DNA of 64,000 bases from Cryptococcus deneoformans JEC21 (taxonomy: Eukaryota > Basidiomycota > Tremellomycetes > Tremellales > Cryptococcaceae). Below, piece after piece: positions 1 through 12,504 of the stretch. The stretch is taken from positions 409,501 to 473,500 of the forward strand of contig NC_006686.1 in assembly GCF_000091045.1 (NCBI RefSeq), read 5' to 3'. Both the position numbers and the translations under genes were made by a program. The notes below the pieces were generated by a model. That model was given only the letters and a program-made list of their open reading frames with translations, was not told the origin of the DNA and made no database searches. Each line of letters begins with the position of its first letter. Within the stretch, counting starts at the first letter, position 1.

Positions 1-3000
1 CGTAGAGAAACAACGTGATGCGCGTCGCAAGGCGCGTGCTCGCAAAGAGCTGGAAGAGAAAAAGCGTAAAGCTGCTGCATTCAGAGGTCAGACAAGGAGA
101 AAGTATGCCAAGGGTAATAACGGGCTTGCCATCAAAGAGGAGAGTGATGAAGAGAATGATCAGGATGATGAGGAGGAGGGAACATTGCAACTGACTCAGA
201 GGCAATTCGTAGACTATGTGAGGGCACATGACGTTGTCGTTACTACCTACCAGTGAGTGATCTAGGAGCTCTCGGTGTAGTTTTCTATGCTGATGCTTTT
301 GGTCCAGCGACCGTAAGTCTGTGTCATGTCGACGATGTTGCAACTCTTTGATACCTAACGACAACCAGTCTCTCAAGACCTGAAGTTTGCATTACCAGTT
401 CCAGCAAGAAGTCGTAGGTCTACTGCTAACTACCAATTGAACGACCGTCCCCGAAGTCCTCTCGTCATGGTAGAGTAAGTGGTCTAAAATGGGCGACATT
501 GCATAATCTCTGACTGCTCGCAGATGGTGGCGAGTAATCATGGATGAAGTTCAATTACATGGTGACCAAACGGACGCAGCGTGAGTTCGATGTCTATTAG
601 GCCAATTTTTGGCACGTAGGCTGAAGAAGAAGGCAGTAATATGGTCTCTCTAATCCCGAGGAAAAACTCTCTAGCAGTTTCTGGTACACCTGCCCGATCG
701 GATATCAAAGACCTAATGGGTTCGCTGAAATTCTTGCGCGTGCCTGTTCTTCCAAATGATAATCGTCTATGGCATCGCCTGCAACAGCCCTCTATGCGAC
801 CTGCCTTTGAGGGTCTTTTCCGCAGTCTCGCGGTACGAACCACAAAGAAGGAAGTATCTGGCGAGTTCAACTTGCCTCACCAATCCCGATATGTTGTACC
901 CATCGAACTTTCAGAGATTGAATTACATTATTACAATGACACTCTCGAAAGAGCTCGTGAAAGGCTCCACCTTCCTGCCAATTTCCGAGAAGCTCGCCCA
1001 GACGACTGGGTTTTGGATAGAAGTATGTTCCAAACCGTTCTTCGGAGTCTACGTCAGATCTGTACACACATCCAGGTGGGGCAGATGCAGTCCGGCACCG
1101 GGCGCGGAGACCAGAGGCTGAGATTGGGACGGACTTTGATGACAATGTCGGAGGCCCTGGAGAAAATGCGGGATGACCACTTACAAGAGACCTCCTCCGA
1201 GGCTCGACAGCAGGTGCGTATGAAATAAAGGGACTACGCGAATAGCTAATGCTATTACAGATGCGAATGATGATTCGTCAAGCTCAACTTACAGTGATGG
1301 ATGACCAGAACGATTTGCGTCATCTTCAAGCCTTAGCAGTGAGTCATCTCTGGTGAGAATTTTAGCTAATTTTCCTAGCTCTATGAACGAGCTCGAGCTG
1401 CTGCAGAAAGCCACTTGGAACCTGCTCAGAAGCGTCTAAAATCATTACTGGATGAGAATGATGGAAATGACGAGGAAGAAGACGAGGAATTTGAGGATGA
1501 GATGTCAGAAAAACAACAGACTCAACAAGAAAAAGCGAGAGCCCTTGCCATCAAAACAGTCAAACACACGTGAGTCACCATTTCCATGGATATTTAGCTG
1601 ATCAGAAAGTATCCGTGAACTCGACCTTATCATCCATCAATGTTGGTTCTTTGAGGGTGATGTGCGGCATGTACAGAAGGACGAGGAAAAAGAAGGTAAA
1701 GGACTCAATCGTTTCATGTTAGGACCGCACCAACATACTGATGGTCACCGTAGTTTACGCATACGCCCGTGCAGATGCCATTAGAAAGAGTATCCTTGCT
1801 CGACCGCTAAAGACTGCCAATATGTCGGTTGACCTTTTAAAGGGTTCTTTAACTCGTGGCCCGGCAGTAGTTCAGGTGAATGAGCTACAGACTACGGATT
1901 TAAAGAGAAAAGGTGGTATCTTGACGCACGATGTTATATCGCAAGCCAATGCGTTGCTCAGAATTATGAACGATAAGTCAGTATTGGATATGTGAATGAC
2001 AGCCAAGTTGCTAAAACCTGGATGACAGTGCCTTACTGGTTTTCAATTGGCGTACTAAGATCGTCGACCTTTTGTCTTCGCCAATTGATGTCGACCCGAC
2101 GGATGTACCCGATGGTCAAGGTCAAGAAGTCGAGAATCCTGAAGCCGAATACTATGCCGAGGCATTGAAAGCTCAGGGAGAAGGTAAGTCGGGTTCGAAA
2201 ACCTTGATGGGTTTCAGTCAGCTGAAGATAAATAGTGGAAGCATATCTTATTGCATTCGCCGCAGCTGTTGCTGATCGCAGAGGTGTGCAATCTACCGAT
2301 CGGCCTCGACTTCGTATAAGCTGACTGAGCGAACAGAATTCATGACTGAGACAAGAAGTTTACTCTCTACTCATGATTCTCGAATCGCAAAGCAGGTTAG
2401 TTCAGAGGCCTCAAAAAAAGTGTAGCCGTTTTAACTGAGTACTTTGCAGCGAAACACTAAAGCTGCCATGAATGCCCTCACCGATGTCGAAATGCCGAAT
2501 GTGCCTGATGATATCGGTGAACAGGCGACAGTTCTTCTCAAAGAACGTCAGGTTTTCCGAGATGCTCGCATGAACGAAGGTTGCGAAAGGCCTCTCAAGG
2601 GTCTGCTGATGGACCTCAATGGTGCGTTTATATTATCTTGCTTTCGCTGACCAAGTAGCTATCATACATGGCCAACATAGACATGAAGAGATAGAAATTG
2701 CGAAGAGCATGGCTTCTATGCTCAAAAAATATATCGCTGAACAAAGTACGCCCTATAAGCCTTTTCAGTGTGACCTTTCTCTAATTATGGTATTAGCTGA
2801 GCTCGTCGAAAAGCTTAACAAGGAATTAGACATGTTCCGAGCAACTTTCAACCGCCGTGTTGTTTACTTTGCCTCTCTACAGGAGATCTCCGACTCTGTG
2901 ATTTCTTTTCGTCATGTTTTCTTATCGCGTTTTCTTACGCCCAAATAGGTTACTGCACCCGAGTTCAAAGACTTAGGCAAGGATATACACGCTGCTGCGA

Positions 3001-4482
3001 AAGAAGTAAATGAGCTCGAGGTGAAATTGGCCAAAATGGCTGTGAAAGGTCGATATCTTCATTATCTTGGCACAAAACAGCACGAGGAAGAAGACATCAG
3101 AGAGGACTGCATCATCTGCTTCGGTTCATCCGATGATAACCAGGCCGTTCTGCTCCAATGTGGCCATTACTTCTGCTTGGTGCGTTATACTTTCACATTC
3201 CGAGAAGTGGCGCTAAATGCTTGGTCAGTCGTGCTACCGAGAGTATCGAAAGACTCCGGGAGGGAGGAAATGCCCATCATGCCGAATAAAAAGTGAGTGG
3301 CATACTGAACAATCAGGAGATTGTAATCTAACTATGGGGCGATAGTCAGCGACAAAGAGATTCAGCGCATCAAACTCAACCCTGCAAGAGCGGAAGCGGC
3401 GGATCCAATGGGCAAGCAACATCAGGAGTTTTCAGTACAGACACTCGCCCCTGCTGTCTCTGGCTCGAATGAGGCAGAGGAGGATACAACGCCAGAGGAA
3501 CAGGAGCAGTTGAGAAGGGCTGCAGATCTTGAAAGGCTACGAATGATGGATGTAGAAAGAAGGAGGGCCGTCATGATGATGGATATGATGGGTGAATACG
3601 GTTCCAAGGTAGGTGCCACTGTCTTTTCCATGGAAAGAAAAGCAACTAAGGCCCAGTAGATTAACTTCTTAATCAAGCACCTTTTGTACTACAAATCCAC
3701 GGAACCTGATAGTATGTTATCTATCGGTCTGCCTTCCACAAGGTTTTGCTGACACTTAGGAATAGCGCGACATGTCATCTTCTCTAACTGGTCTGACTCT
3801 CTCAACAGTATGCTTATAACTATTATTTTGAAGCATAGACATGCTGATCATCCGCCGCTGTAGTCGTTATGCAGGCTCTTCGACTCAATGGCATCTCATT
3901 TGCTTCTTTTGACCAGGGCAAAAAGCAAAAGGATGTTGTCGATCAGTTTCTCAGAGACGAGAGCATATCCGTGTTTTTGCTTCATGCCGAACGAGAAAGG
4001 TACGTGATGTTTTCGATGAACAAGCAAAGCTGACATTGTCTTCATATTGTAGCTCTGGCTTGACTTTGACAAGCTGTCATGTTGTTCATCTCCTTGAGCC
4101 GGTCTTAAGACACAGTTTTGAGTTACAAGGTATATCGTAATTATTGGACCGATTCGGCTTCTGACTAACGTTTCCTGCAGCTATCGGACGCGTTGATCGA
4201 CTGGGCCAAGAAAAGGAAACTTCTGTATTCTGGTACGCTATTTTTTGCCGATGTCTGGAATAAAATCATTGACCGTATTTCTCTCACAGTTATGCTACAA
4301 TGGACACTGTAGAATCTCGCATTCTTTCTCAAGGTGTACGAAATGGAACGTCTATATACCTTGCCGACGACACTGCGGATCAAGTGGTGGCTGAGATGCC
4401 GAATGTCGCAAGTGCAGCGCATAAGGGAGGAGATGTTGCTGCTGGTGGTAACGAAGAAGACCTATTAGGGTTGATTCTTTAG
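1..4482 (+). CDS. SNF2-family helicase with RING finger, IRC20/SHPRH type (5' part outside window)
   Basis: This is the C-terminal part of a large Swi2/Snf2 ATPase with an embedded RING E3 ligase, the architecture of yeast Irc20 and human SHPRH, which act in recombination control and PCNA/SUMO-linked ubiquitination. Visible motifs are a WWRVIMDEVQ motif II (about 523-552), the SGTPA motif III (about 679), and a RING of C-x2-C, then C-x-H-x2-C, then a CPSC pair. The RING is split by an intron (about 3105-3180 and 3223-3292). The C-terminal helicase lobe ends in GRVDRLGQ (motif VI, about 4186-4210). The Walker A motif must lie upstream of the window. The gene has many short introns. Reading opens at base 3 and ends at the TAG at 4480-4482. 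It converges on the eIF2-gamma gene with about 165 bp between. The family call is firm; the exact orthologue is inferred. Confidence 0.85.
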
Positions 4483-4646
4483 TTTTGCGATTTTGACCAG
4501 CAGATCAAAATAAATCAGAGTCAAGGTTGTATGTGTAGAATTAGATGTAAACTAGACAGAATTGCATGCCATAATGCGAATTGAGAGAAGGAAAGAAAAA
4601 ACTACGCATAACCCCTCACGATCACTGCTACATTCTCTAGATTTAT

Positions 4647-6510
4647 CTACTCAGGATCCACTACTTCACACAATGTACCTCCGCTCCTAACCTTACCCCA
4701 ACCGATCAATCTCCAGTGCTTGTCAATTCGCCTACTCAAAGCAATCTTCTCGCCCTTTTCACAGCACGCCGGTGTTGTCAATGCGATAGAGACGTCACCA
4801 CCCTTCACCGCTGTGATCCTACCACCAGTTTGACTCGCTCCAATGTTAACGAACAATGTCTCGCCAACCACGAGCTTGCCAACCTTGGCCTTTTTGCTGT
4901 CGTCTGTCTTGACACCAAGCAATCGACGGAGCAAGAATACTTCTGCTCGGATTTCGACGTAGATGGAAGGGCCCTTGCCAACCGAAGACATGACCATACC
5001 GAGCAATCTGTCGGCACGACAGAGAGCGGGGTCAACAAGGGTACCGACACCGATAAGACCACCGGGAACGGCAAATTGAAGATGGTTCTGCTCAGCGTGG
5101 AGGGAGACGATTCGAGATCGCAAAGGTCGACAAGTGCAGATACCGTTGGCATCCCTGGTAATAAGACCAGGTCGGATCTCGACTTCTTGGCCAATCTTGA
5201 AGACACCCTGCAAGATACTTCCACCAGCGACACCACCCTTCAACTCCTCGACACCGGCACCAGGTTTGTTAACGTCAAACGATCGGATAACGACCATACG
5301 GGGGTCGGCACTAAAGTCGTAGTTGGGGGGGGCAATGTTGCAGATAGCGGCGACGACGGCGTCAATGTTGAATTTGAGCTGGGCGGAGACGGGAATGATA
5401 GGAGCGAGACGAGCGGTGGTACCTGCGTGGATGATTAGCTCCTCATTCATTGTATTTTTGGCCGACTCCAACAAAAATCGCAAAACATACCCTCAACAAA
5501 CTTCTTGATACTCTCGCAGTGCTCCATAGCTTCACTCTCCCTGACCAAATCCATCTTGTTTTGCAAAATGACAATGTTTTTGGGGTCGACACCAATGATT
5601 TCAAGGGCAGCGAGATGTTCACCTGTTTGAGGCTGGGGACAAGATTCGTTACCGGCGATAAGGAGGAGAGCACCATTCATGACGGCGGCACCAGTAAGCA
5701 TGGTAGCCATCAGAATGTCGTGACCAGGACAATCGACAAAGGAGACGTGTCTAACCAAGAAAAACGTTAGAATCGTTGGCGATAAAAGAAAAACGACGAT
5801 AAGACATACCTCTGCAAGTCCATCCGTCCATCACATCCTGGCCTTTCACATTTGGGATGAGCCTCTTTGCTGGAAGGGTAAGATTTGAAGCAGGAAGGTG
5901 GGGGGCAATCGGGGTTTTGACATTTATAAATCTGCCCCTTTTTGTCAGCCATGACTCTTGGGTAGAAAAGCCACCAGAAACATCCAGGTCTCCCGCGTTT
6001 CGCCACCACTATACGCTCCTCTAGTGCACATCGTCCTCTGCCTGTGACTTTTTAACGCATCCTTTCACCTGGTCTGGCTCCTTCTACCATGACTCTTGCG
6101 TAATACTTCAAAACACTAGACCAAACGACATACCTTGGCATTGGCGTAACCGAGCTTGATAGTGATATTTCGTTCCAACTCATTCTTGAATCTAACAGTC
6201 TGAACTCCAGAGATGGCTCGGACGGTCGAAGATTTACCGTGCGCGACATGACCAATGGTACCAATGTTGATCTATAAACCGGGTGGACAAATGACTCATC
6301 AGCTCACAATCCTTCCATCTCATCCTTTTCCAAATTTCCCGACTTGTCCACCAGCGAACGGGCACGATGAGGAAAACGACATACGGTAGCCTGCTTGGAG
6401 ATCACTTCGGGGCTCAAAGCCGTGAGCTTGGTGACATCCACTTGGACCTCCTGAACGGGCTCTGAAGGTCCGGAAGATGCTGCCGCAATAGGGTCATTGA
6501 TAGCGGACAT
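4647..6510 (-). CDS. GCD11: Translation initiation factor eIF2 gamma subunit
   Basis: This is the GTP-binding core of eIF2, which delivers initiator Met-tRNA to the 40S ribosome. The first ATG is at 6508-6510 (MSAINDP...). About 475 residues are built from several exons. The P-loop is GHVAHGKS at about residues 49-56. A Cys4 zinc-knuckle insert typical of eIF2-gamma follows (CQNPDC...CERPGC). Next come DCPGH (G3), NKMD (G4) and a C-terminal beta-barrel region with GIGTxxDP-like and KGPSIYVE segments. The C-terminus ends at the complement of 4647-4649. The frame stays open upstream of the ATG but contains no ATG, so I keep this start. It follows SOD1 on the same strand with 768 bp between. Family identity is clear from the G-domain and zinc insert. 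Confidence 0.95.
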
Positions 6511-7278
6511 GATTTTGAAGGGCGATCCTTGTATTCCTGCAGTTGCCTTTTCTTCCTTCTTCTCGAATTGACTATGGCTTTCTATGGGCCTTGCAAGTGT
6601 ATCGCTGAGTTTTGGGGAAAGAGTTTGGCTCTTTATAGGCGTTTTTTTAGGATGTAGAGATGGAAGATTGAATTTGTCTCTGGTGGACGAGGAAGACAAT
6701 GGGAATAATCAACTCGCCGCCAATTCCCAATCTGCCACACTCACCTCAGCAGCGGCATTATCCGGCATTACACTCTTCCCCTCTATAAACTCTCTCCGCG
6801 CCTTTTCCCGCTATTTCTCTTCTCCTCATCCTTCCAATTCATTAAAAAATGATGATACACCTCGGTTGCAGAGACCTGAACCTCGCGCCCCGTGTTCACA
6901 AGAACCCGGGTTGATGCGATGGATCGTGACTTCTGCCGTCCGGCAACCACAATCCTTGTTATTATAGGGACGGTTGTATTTACGGTCTGAACCTTAATGC
7001 TGGAAGGTTGTTTTGTCTTTGGACTGTTGCTTATATATGCTCCGCTTCGATTATTTGTGCTGCGTGATGGAAAGCATGTTTTTGCGCTCATGCAATGTTG
7101 GAATGTCCTCCAGCTTGCGTTTACCCAGCGGTACATATACCGTTCGCGAACCAAACGTCTGCTTCAATTACTTGCATCTTTCATCTCTTCTCAAAACCCC
7201 TAATTAATTACATTACTTTCCCCTCTATTTGTTCAACCACAAATATATAAAGGTATGCACACATATGTGAAGGTGTGC
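6511..7278. other. Intergenic: SOD1 3' end and eIF2-gamma promoter/leader
   Basis: There is no supported gene in this 768 bp. It lies between two minus-strand genes and should hold the SOD1 3' UTR and the eIF2-gamma promoter. The small open frames on both strands lack family features and most use non-ATG starts. Confidence 0.6.
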
Positions 7279-8198
7279 TTAAGCGGCGATACCGCTGCGA
7301 ATACCATTAGCTTTGAATGGTAGCATCGATAGGTGACGAGACTTACATGACACCGCAGGCAAGACGGGCACCTGCATTGCCAGTCTTCAGGGACTCCTCG
7401 TTGCCGCCCTTGCCGAGATCGTCAGTACCGGCGTGGACGACCATACTTCGACCAATGATGGAGTGAGGGCCGAAGAGGGAGATGACCTTGTCTGTAGACG
7501 TTTGATTTTTAGCATTGTACAACACGGGCGCAGACACTTACCGGAAATGTCAACCATAGCGACACCGCAGCCGTTCGTTTGGACGTTACCTATGTATACA
7601 GTCAGCAAACGCAATCAATACTGAAATGACAACGGGCACATACCGAGGTCACCAACGTGCCTCTCGGCGGCAGTGGGACCACCGTGGTTCTTGTGGAAGG
7701 GGTTGTAATGGGGACCGGCAGAAGTACAGCCGTTGGTGTTGTCTCCAAACTCGTGGACGTGGAAGCCTCGCTTGGCGTCAGCGTCGAGGTTCTTGATCTG
7801 ATCAGTGATTATCACGTCAGCAATTGGATGTCACTCGCCGGTGAATCAAATGACGTACCTCACCCGAGACGCAAACGGGAGCGCCTTCCGAGTCCTGGGT
7901 AAAAGTTATAGTACCGTAGACGTGGGAGTCACCCTTGAGGACAGCAACAGCCTATATGGTTATTTCGCATTTGTTTGGATGAAACATTGTAGTGCGACAA
8001 ATGAGCACGTGGATGTGTGATCGGTGGAGTTGTGCCGAGTAAGAAGGGCGGTGTAGTTTGTGATTGCGCAATAAGATAGGGGAGAACGATGGGCGGGAGA
8101 GCGCGTAGACCCGAGAGGTGGGAGAGACAGGAGGAGGAACCTGCGGTCAGCGACATTCCAGCCTAGCGGGAAGGGGCTACTGCACGTACCTTGACCAT
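7279..8198 (-). CDS. SOD1: Cu/Zn superoxide dismutase
   Basis: This cytosolic enzyme converts superoxide to oxygen and hydrogen peroxide. Six exons join cleanly in frame. The first encodes only Met-Val-Lys before a GTACGT donor (start 8196-8198), and the last encodes only the final few residues (IGIAA, stop 7279-7281). The protein is about 154 residues, the usual length. The copper and zinc ligands are present in [23 protein letters not shown] and the [10 protein letters not shown] segment. The disulfide cysteines are in NGCTSAGPH and ACGVIG. No residue is missing. In Cryptococcus this enzyme is known to support growth under oxidative stress in the host. It sits in tandem between the SH3 gene and eIF2-gamma. 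Confidence 0.97.
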
Positions 8199-8531
8199 TT
8201 TGACTAGATAGAGTTCCTGTAATTTGGTGAAGCAGAAGATATGGATGAGAGGCTTTAAGACGTATTGGATGAAGAGTTGAGGCGTATTTGGTGGGACGAT
8301 GAGGCCTTTTCTACGCTCCTTCCCGCCCGCTGACACCACTCGCCACCCGCTAGCCGCCATCGGCCGATACGCAAACGCCGGATAGCCGAGTGTGGCACCT
8401 CCACCCCGCGCATGATCGTCGACGCGACGCGCAGCTCGGTGGAGGTCGGTAGTCACTGGCACGCGATCTGTACATATTATGCATACGATCCACCGTGCAG
8501 GCAACCCATATACATGCAGCATAGCCATATC
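8199..8531. promoter_or_regulatory. Intergenic: SOD1 promoter region
   Basis: These 333 bp separate the stop of the minus-strand SH3 gene from the SOD1 start. They must contain the SOD1 promoter. I see no clear regulatory motif or open frame of interest. Confidence 0.5.
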
Positions 8532-9755
8532 TCACTCTGCGTCCAGCACCTCCACCCGTTCGAGGTACGACTCGGGCACCAACCCGACAGCTTCGCTCCT
8601 ATGCACCTTTCCATCCTCAACCCGCATCCTTCGGGCAATAACCCATCCCGGGTTTCCATTCCCCCGACCAGTGAGCAGCAGCAGCTCCCCTTCATCCACA
8701 GACATTTCACTGGCACCCATCCCCTCGAACATGTAGGCCGCTCGGTATAACCCCGCAGGCTCGAGCGACGGCGACAGAGGAGGTAGTATCTTGTAGGCAT
8801 AGCCAGAGGCATCCGGTTCGGATGGTTGTGGGGAAGAATAGTAGTCTTCATCGGCATCACCGTCAACCACATCCACTTGATCATTTACTGCGCCCCCATC
8901 TTCTGCCTCGTTCTGTTTCCCAAATCGTGATCTCCATCCGAAGAAGCCAAACCCTCCCCATCCACCTGCGTTATCGTCTTTCTCTTCCTCCAGCGGCTTC
9001 TCCTCGCCCCAGCGTGTTTCCGGGTCATTCGGACTGCCCCATTTCTCCTCCTCGTAATTTCGCCCATGGTATCGATCGTCCGTCTTGTGGTATGCGAAAT
9101 CGCGCACGACAATTGATCGAACGGTGGCGGCCAGCCCAGCTTGATACGGTGAAAGCACAGGCTTGCCATCATCAGCCTGGTCCACTTTTTTTGGGCCATC
9201 TCCATCTGGGAGCCCTTCCAGCCCTAAAGAATCACCGTCATCATCCGTCTGTAACTGAGAATGTTCGGGTATTGTCGGTACACCTTCTCCAGCGTCTGCT
9301 GCCTCTTTGCTTCCTTCTTCCTCGTCATCATCTCCAGGCAATGCAACGTTCGTACCGAGCAAGCTCCTCCTTCTCACATTTGAAGCAGCCTTGCCTCTCG
9401 AAGGGCTTGAAGCAGCTGACTCGCTGCGTCTTCTTCCACTAGCAGCAGGCGAAGCCGTGCGTGATGGCGGCGTGGAAGGAGAGTGCGAAAAAGCAGCCGA
9501 CGATGGGCGAGAGGAAGCTGGCGATACAGGAGCCGCACGGATGGAAAGAAGGTAGGAATCGGTTTGAGGCGATCCGGGAGTTTCAAACTTGGCCTCTGAG
9601 CGTGAAGTTGAAGATTCAGCAGCCTCAGACGAACAAGGTATTTCAACCGCTGTATGGTGTCATCAGCTTTTTTTTGCAAACAAAGGATGCAAACGTAACA
9701 TACCAGGTCGAAGCCCTATGCCTCCGCCATTGGTCAAAGTATGAGAATCTGACAT
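8532..9755 (-). CDS. SH3-domain protein, Nbp2/Skb5-like
   Basis: Two exons encode roughly 390 residues. The short first exon starts at the ATG at 9753-9755 (MSDSHTL...) and is followed by a GTATGT intron. A long Ser/Thr/Pro-rich basic region comes next, then an acidic stretch, then a VRDFAYHKTDDRYHG segment and a Gly/Trp/Phe-rich segment. A C-terminal SH3 domain has YRAAYMFEG, EGELLLL, PGWVIA and GLVPESYLE. One SH3 domain at the C-terminus after a conserved RDFAY-type segment resembles fungal Nbp2/Skb5, adaptors that bind PAK kinases and recruit phosphatases to MAP-kinase pathways. The SH3 domain is certain; the orthologue is inferred. It shares a 537 bp divergent promoter with HIS1. Confidence 0.75.
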
Positions 9756-10292
9756 TTTGAATTTGCAAACTCCTAGTCGAGCAACGCCGGATCTTTAGGT
9801 ATTTAGGCTCACAAAGCAATTTAGATGTGGGCGTTATGTGTCACGAGTCTGACGGGTGAGAAGAAGTGTGGCGAGAGAGGAGTGGATAACAGGCGGAGGA
9901 TAGCAGGGAGGCGCAAGTGGATGTGGCCGGGCTGTGAGCACTATGGGCTGTGGGTTCTGTATGGCGTGCTGGTGTTCCCACGTAGTTGCAGGCCCCAACG
10001 GGCGACGAAACTCAAAAGAACAACAACTGAAACATCCCCGGGCGCCGCGCGCCTAGTCCTCCTCCGGGGTAAATAAGCGGCGCCGTGCCTATTGAACAAA
10101 TTCCTGTTAGTCACGCATCGAGGACGATGCGCAAAATGTGTTCGAATCGATATTTATTTGTCCCTTTGGCTATTTTCGCTGTTTACAAAAAGAAGTCTTG
10201 GATCGACATCTTGCCAACTGCTGCCGGCACTTGTTCAAAAGCGGCAAGGTTACGTCTTATATTCACATCGGCTAAACAACAACTTGGGAAAA
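9756..10292. promoter_or_regulatory. Shared divergent promoter, SH3 gene / HIS1
   Basis: These 537 bp lie between two head-to-head starts. A GC-only tract (GGCGCCGCGCGCC, 10041-10053) lies about 240 bp upstream of the HIS1 ATG. A TTAGTCA at 10107-10113 is one base off a Gcn4/AP-1 site. No perfect TGASTCA was seen, so amino-acid control of HIS1 is not proven from sequence. Confidence 0.45.
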
Positions 10293-10326
10293 ATGTCTGC
10301 CAATTCCGCCCCTCAGCCTGCTCAAT

Positions 10327-10360
<34 letters not shown>

Positions 10361-10550
10361 TCCCTCCGGCGGTGACGTTTCTCCCTCCGCTGGTGGTGGC
10401 CGTGCCAGCAAATCCTCTTTCGGCTATGAATCAACCATGTCATTACTTGTAGACTCTCTTAAAGACAGGTTACTTTTTGCCGTACCCAAGAAGGGCAGAT
10501 TGCACGAAAAATGCTTGGAATTGTTAAACGGTGCGGACATCAAGTACAAT

Positions 10551-10602
<52 letters not shown>

Positions 10603-10738
10603 GAGTACTTTGTCCTTCTGTCGGTTTAGCGACTGGCTCTGCATCTGTTCATTTGTACTACACGATCTGCATCCTCGCACGTGCGCTAACGTTAATCCCA
10701 GTGTGTTCCTCCCCGCTGCCGACATTCCTCGATTTGTT

Positions 10739-10776
<38 letters not shown>

Positions 10777-10825
10777 TGTTATCGCCGAATCCACCCACGC
10801 CCCTCTCATCACCGAGCTCCTCCCA

Positions 10826-10863
<38 letters not shown>

Positions 10864-10864
10864 C

Positions 10865-10911
<47 letters not shown>

Positions 10912-10912
10912 T

Positions 10913-10953
<41 letters not shown>

Positions 10954-11282
10954 TCCTAACGGTGTCGACGCCAAGGTTGGCAAGGGAAAGACCAGCGTCG
11001 AGTATGTTGGTGGTAGTGTCGAGGCTGCTTGTGCCTTGGGTATGGCCGACGGCATCGTCGACCTTGTCGGTAAGCGTGTTTGATGCCAATGCCTACAAGG
11101 AACAGCTGCTTAATGATGTAACAGAATCTGGCGACACTATGCGAGCCGCTGGCCTCCACGCTATTCACACCCTCATGAGCTCTGAAGCCGTTCTCATCAC
11201 TTCCGCTACACCCCACCCCAACCTCACCCCCTCACTTGCCAGCTTTATCCCCTTGATCAAGTCTCGTTTCGCGGGTGTCCTT

Positions 11283-11320
<38 letters not shown>

Positions 11321-11381
11321 GCGTTCAAATCTTGCAAAGGCTCTTACCATCACTCCGGGAAGGAGAGCTCCTACAGTCAGC

Positions 11382-11413
<32 letters not shown>

Positions 11414-11496
11414 TGCGATGGTAGAGAGGAAGGAGGTTGCCAAGGTTATGGATGAGCTGGAAAGGACCGGTGCTGAGGATATCTTGATCATGGCTT

Positions 11497-11522
<26 letters not shown>
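10293..11522 (+). CDS. HIS1: ATP phosphoribosyltransferase (histidine biosynthesis, first step)
   Basis: The enzyme condenses ATP and PRPP to phosphoribosyl-ATP in the cytosol, the committed and feedback-inhibited step of histidine synthesis. Three exons (10293-10600, 10702-11069, 11125-11522) give about 357 residues. After a roughly 50-residue Ser/Pro-rich leader the protein has LLFAVPKKGRLHEKCLELL, VFLPAADIPRFVALG, LGITGQDVI, GARIATSFE and DLVESGDTMRAAGL, all typical of HisG. The C-terminal part (residues about 270-357) matches the long-form regulatory domain with the GRRAPTVSPL segment. The first exon ends ATTGCTCT before GTGAGT. The family is certain. Confidence 0.96.
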
Positions 11523-11542
<20 letters not shown>

Positions 11543-11918
11543 GCATGTAGCCATTTATGCTATAAATACTTGTCGATTACTAAAATAGATCCCGTCAGTC
11601 ATCTACTGCCAACAAGTCATTTTCAAGCGCTTAATTCCAAGATTACAAATCTTCTTACTACGTCGCTGCTGTACTGGTACATGCCCAGATTCTTACCCGA
11701 GACACACGTCTTAAACAGGAAGCGTTACATAATCGACTCTAACCTATGACGCCAGCAGATGATGTTTTGTTTTCGTTGGTCTGTGTGTCGCGGCTTGCGT
11801 CGTAGTTCTACGTATGATTGAGCCTTGATGGGTGCACATTATAGTCATAGTTCCTTTGTAAAGTCGGCCTTGTAATAATAATCAGAATTCCGGCGATAGA
11901 TAGAGACGGAGCGACACC
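11523..11918. other. Intergenic: HIS1 3' end and MATH-BTB promoter
   Basis: No gene or clear motif is visible in these 396 bp between two plus-strand genes. Confidence 0.5.
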
Positions 11919-12273
11919 ATGACTTCTGTTCCTCCACCGTACTCATCCCGCGATCACGCACAAGGCAAGTCTTCCCTCGCCTCCACTCTCGCTCTCCACC
12001 TAATAGGGATCCATGGCTCATCCTCGTTTCCTCCACAGCTCAGCCTGGGCCTCAGTCGAGCAACGTATCATCAAGCTCCCCGACTCAGGAATTCTCAGAA
12101 ACCACTTCAGTCTGCCTAGAATGGAAAATCACTGGTCTAAAGTCGATGTACGAGGGCACGCGAGGCGAGCAGAAATCGTAAATCGAGTTTGTCAACAGCA
12201 TAGTCATAAGAGCACGACTGATTGTCCTAACAGGAAATGCGTTAAATCAGCAGTGTTTGGAGATGTTGATACA

Positions 12274-12312
<39 letters not shown>

Positions 12313-12471
12313 CACCAGACCGCAGGCGATCACGTTAGTCTGTACCTTTCATGTGTGGTGAGTTGCCATCTCAGCCAAAGTGGGTGGAGCTGCCTCTAAA
12401 AACCTCTATGCCTCCAGCCCACCTCCCAAGAACGCAACTCAAAGCTAGCAGGACAGTGGACCAGAAAGGGC

Positions 12472-12504
<33 letters not shown>

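Noticed and set aside
4716..5438. 240-codon open frame on the plus strand
   Set aside because: It lies fully antisense to the last exon of eIF2-gamma, has a Thr/Asp/Gly-rich low-quality composition and no domain; it is a by-product of codon bias.
6511..6699. Possible 63-residue N-terminal extension of eIF2-gamma
   Set aside because: The frame is open, but there is no ATG in it; it would need a TTG start. Treated as 5' leader.
8822..9442. 206-codon plus-strand open frame
   Set aside because: Antisense to the SH3 protein; His/Pro/Arg-rich shadow composition.
10107..10113. Gcn4-type site in the HIS1 promoter
   Set aside because: TTAGTCA is one base off the TGASTCA consensus and isolated; too weak to annotate.
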